Shown one piece after another: positions 46,889 to 48,480 of a stretch of DNA of 48,480 bases; position 1 is the stretch's first letter, and each line of letters begins with the position of its first letter. Under the pieces are notes generated by a model. It made no database searches. It was not told the DNA's origin and saw only the letters and a program-made list of their open reading frames with translations. Source of the stretch: Candidatus Falkowiibacteriota bacterium (GTDB taxonomy: Bacteria > Patescibacteriota > Patescibacteriia > UBA11705 > JABHMO01); the NCBI GenBank assembly GCA_018693855.1, contig JABHMO010000029.1, forward strand, positions 1 through 48,480, read 5' to 3'. The translations under genes were made by a program, and so were the position numbers.

Positions 46889-47494
46889 ATGAGCGAACTA
46901 ACAAAAAGACAAAGTGAAATACTTCGATTTATTACGGGTTTTGTTAAAGATAATGATTATTCCCCTAGTTTCAGGGAAATTGCCGAAGGTGTAGGACTAT
47001 CATCTCCTGCAACAGTGCATCAACATGTACAAGCTCTTCGTGAAAAAGGATTTCTGAACGCTGACGGTGAAACACCTCGATGCCTAGAGATAACTAATAA
47101 GGTAATGAGTCTTTGTAAGGCAATTGAGTTGCCTTTGGCAGGTCTTATTACGGCTGGTCAACCAATTGAGGCTGTCATGCAAAATGAAACAATGGCTGTG
47201 CCTGCTGATTTAGTAACTGATGACAGTTCTTATGTTCTGAAAGTAAAAGGTGAGTCAATGATTGATGAAGGTATCTTTGATGGAGACTACGTGATCGTTG
47301 AACGAAATCATTTCCCACAAAATGGAGATGTAGTAGTTGCCCTTCTTAATAATGCCTATGCTACTTTGAAAAAATTCTATAAAGAAGCAACCAGAATTCG
47401 GCTTCAACCAGCTAACGCAACAATGAAACCAATCTACTGCAAAGACGTTGCCATCCAAGGCGTCGTCCGAGCCATCATCCGTAAGTTCGCGTAA
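46889..47494 (+). CDS. lexA: LexA repressor
   Basis: LTKRQSEILRFITGFVKDNDYSPSFREIAEGVGLSSPATVHQHVQALREKGFL; VKGESMIDEGIFDGDYVIVER; cleavage-like ITAGQP. Confidence 0.97.
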   Translation: MSELTKRQSEILRFITGFVKDNDYSPSFREIAEGVGLSSPATVHQHVQALREKGFLNADGETPRCLEITNKVMSLCKAIELPLAGLITAGQPIEAVMQNETMAVPADLVTDDSSYVLKVKGESMIDEGIFDGDYVIVERNHFPQNGDVVVALLNNAYATLKKFYKEATRIRLQPANATMKPIYCKDVAIQGVVRAIIRKFA

Positions 47495-47514
47495 ATTTAA
47501 AATTTGATTGAGTG

Positions 47515-47556
47515 TCTAAACTAGCCTCATTTAGCCTCGTTTAGCCTCATTGCGAT
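47515..47556 (+). repeat. 10-nt repeat AGCCTCATTT / AGCCTCGTTT / AGCCTCATTG
   Basis: Near-identical to 48238-48271. Confidence 0.92.
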
Positions 47557-47559
47557 TCT

Positions 47560-48018
47560 ATGTGTGCAGGACTATCATTTCATATCGATAATATAAATAG
47601 AAAAGAATTGGACCGTTTTTATACGCCCGATGAGTTTGATAAGCAAAGAAAAGGCGACAGTTTGCAGATCTATTTTTGGCAGAAACGACCTTTCCTACCA
47701 GTAGAAGAAGATGGCGAAATTCATCTCTACGATTGGGGGAATAGAGATGGATCTGTGAAAATCCCAAAAACAGGTTGGGCAAAACTTGAATCATTGCGTG
47801 ATGGCAGATGGGACTATCTCAAACCTCAAAAAGTCTGGATACCGGCAAGTATGGGATACGAAAAGAAAAAATGGTTCAAAACCCCTCAAGGTTTAACTGG
47901 AATTAAGGTCCGTTTTCATAATATTACAAGAGTTTATCTCGTAACAGAAAAAGCCAATCAAGAATTTATTCAATTGACCGGGCATGATCGCATGCCTGTT
48001 GGAAAACTAGTTTATTGA
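47560..48018 (+). CDS. Minimal SRAP (YedK/HMCES-like) domain protein
   Basis: Cys2 (MCAGLSF), IPASMGYE resembling LVPADGFYEW, C-terminal HDRMPV; downstream of lexA. Confidence 0.82.
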   Translation: MCAGLSFHIDNINRKELDRFYTPDEFDKQRKGDSLQIYFWQKRPFLPVEEDGEIHLYDWGNRDGSVKIPKTGWAKLESLRDGRWDYLKPQKVWIPASMGYEKKKWFKTPQGLTGIKVRFHNITRVYLVTEKANQEFIQLTGHDRMPVGKLVY

Positions 48019-48033
48019 TCTTATCAATTATAC

Positions 48034-48182
48034 GTTAAACGAGAAATTATGTGACGCTTTGGGATACGAATTGAAAAATTTTACGAAGTATATATCGATT
48101 GCTTTGACGAAAGGCAGTTGGGAGAAAAATTTTTCAGTAAACGAGTCTAAAGGCAAGCATGGTCACATAATTTCTCATTAAC
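48034..48182. repeat. ~149-bp element bounded by 21-22-bp near-perfect inverted repeats
   Basis: GTTAAACGAGAAATTATGTGAC ... GTCACATAATTTCTCATTAAC. Confidence 0.85.
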
Positions 48183-48237
48183 ATAAAATAAAAATTATAT
48201 TGGACTAGCGAAGTTAGCTATTAGTCTATTATCTCAA

Positions 48238-48271
48238 TAGCCTCATCTAGCCTCGTTTAGCCTCATTGCGA
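48238..48271 (+). repeat. 10-nt repeat AGCCTCATCT / AGCCTCGTTT / AGCCTCATTG
   Basis: Read directly. Confidence 0.9.
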
Positions 48272-48274
48272 TTT

Positions 48275-48352
48275 ATGTCAAAAAGAAAAATAAAGGCATT
48301 TTACAGAACAAATATAAAGTCATTTTGGGAAGATTTAACAATGAATGTTTAA
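48275..48352 (+). CDS. Short ORF (25 aa) MSKRKIKAFYRTNIKSFWEDLTMNV
   Basis: Begins a few nt after the same phrase repeat that precedes the SRAP gene. Confidence 0.35.
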   Translation: MSKRKIKAFYRTNIKSFWEDLTMNV

Positions 48353-48369
48353 CTATGAAAAATAAAACA

Positions 48370-48408
48370 GCCCGCCCGCAGTGCTACGCTCAGCGTTGCG
48401 GGCGGGCT
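48370..48408. repeat. GC-rich inverted repeat AGCCCGCCCGCAGTG...GCGTTGCGGGCGGGCT
   Basis: Arms read directly. Confidence 0.9.
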
Positions 48409-48480
48409 AGAGAATTAATAAAATGGTACTTCAGAGAACTGTTAAAATAATATTATCCCGCTGCTCCCACGGCGGGATAA

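Noticed and set aside
1-48480. Alternative genetic code (UGA = Gly) as in some CPR lineages
   Set aside because: Core proteins are complete with standard code and several genes end naturally at TGA (for example SRAP at 48018).

Overview
AT-rich window with the look of a Patescibacteria/CPR genome (inferred from gene content, short AlaRS, and CPR-type pilus and surface proteins). The housekeeping part contains: CsaA-like tRNA-binding protein, glyRS, PfkB kinase, pduL-ackA, murJ, NUDIX, lepA, recJ, CPA2 antiporter, RNase HI, a type IV pilus locus (pilM/N/O/B/C plus three pilins), a D-Ala-D-Ala carboxypeptidase, mnmA, purC, a divergent purC paralogue, purB, a C-terminally short alaS, mutS, and lexA with a minimal SRAP protein. 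The most interesting signals are non-coding. (1) A free-standing ~190-nt minus-strand RNA (847-1036) has its own promoter and terminator and carries a 23S rRNA L1-stalk (domain V) sequence. (2) Divergently transcribed from it is a very short T-box leader in front of glyRS whose GGC specifier appears to sit in the apical loop of a minimal Stem I. (3) Two tandem, highly structured ~360-430-nt RNAs (43594-44020 and 44110-44472) share upstream promoter blocks and 3' ends and match no family I recognise. (4) Two tandem paralogous genes (36909, 38208) share a duplicated leader with covarying hairpins that could occlude the Shine-Dalgarno; they belong to a four-gene local family sharing a ~35-aa helical module. 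(5) The lexA operon has GTTC-N7-GTTC boxes, a microprotein and a minimal SRAP. (6) Many genes are preceded by degenerate ~10-nt-period 'phrase' repeats. All homology calls are by eye; no searches or folding were run.
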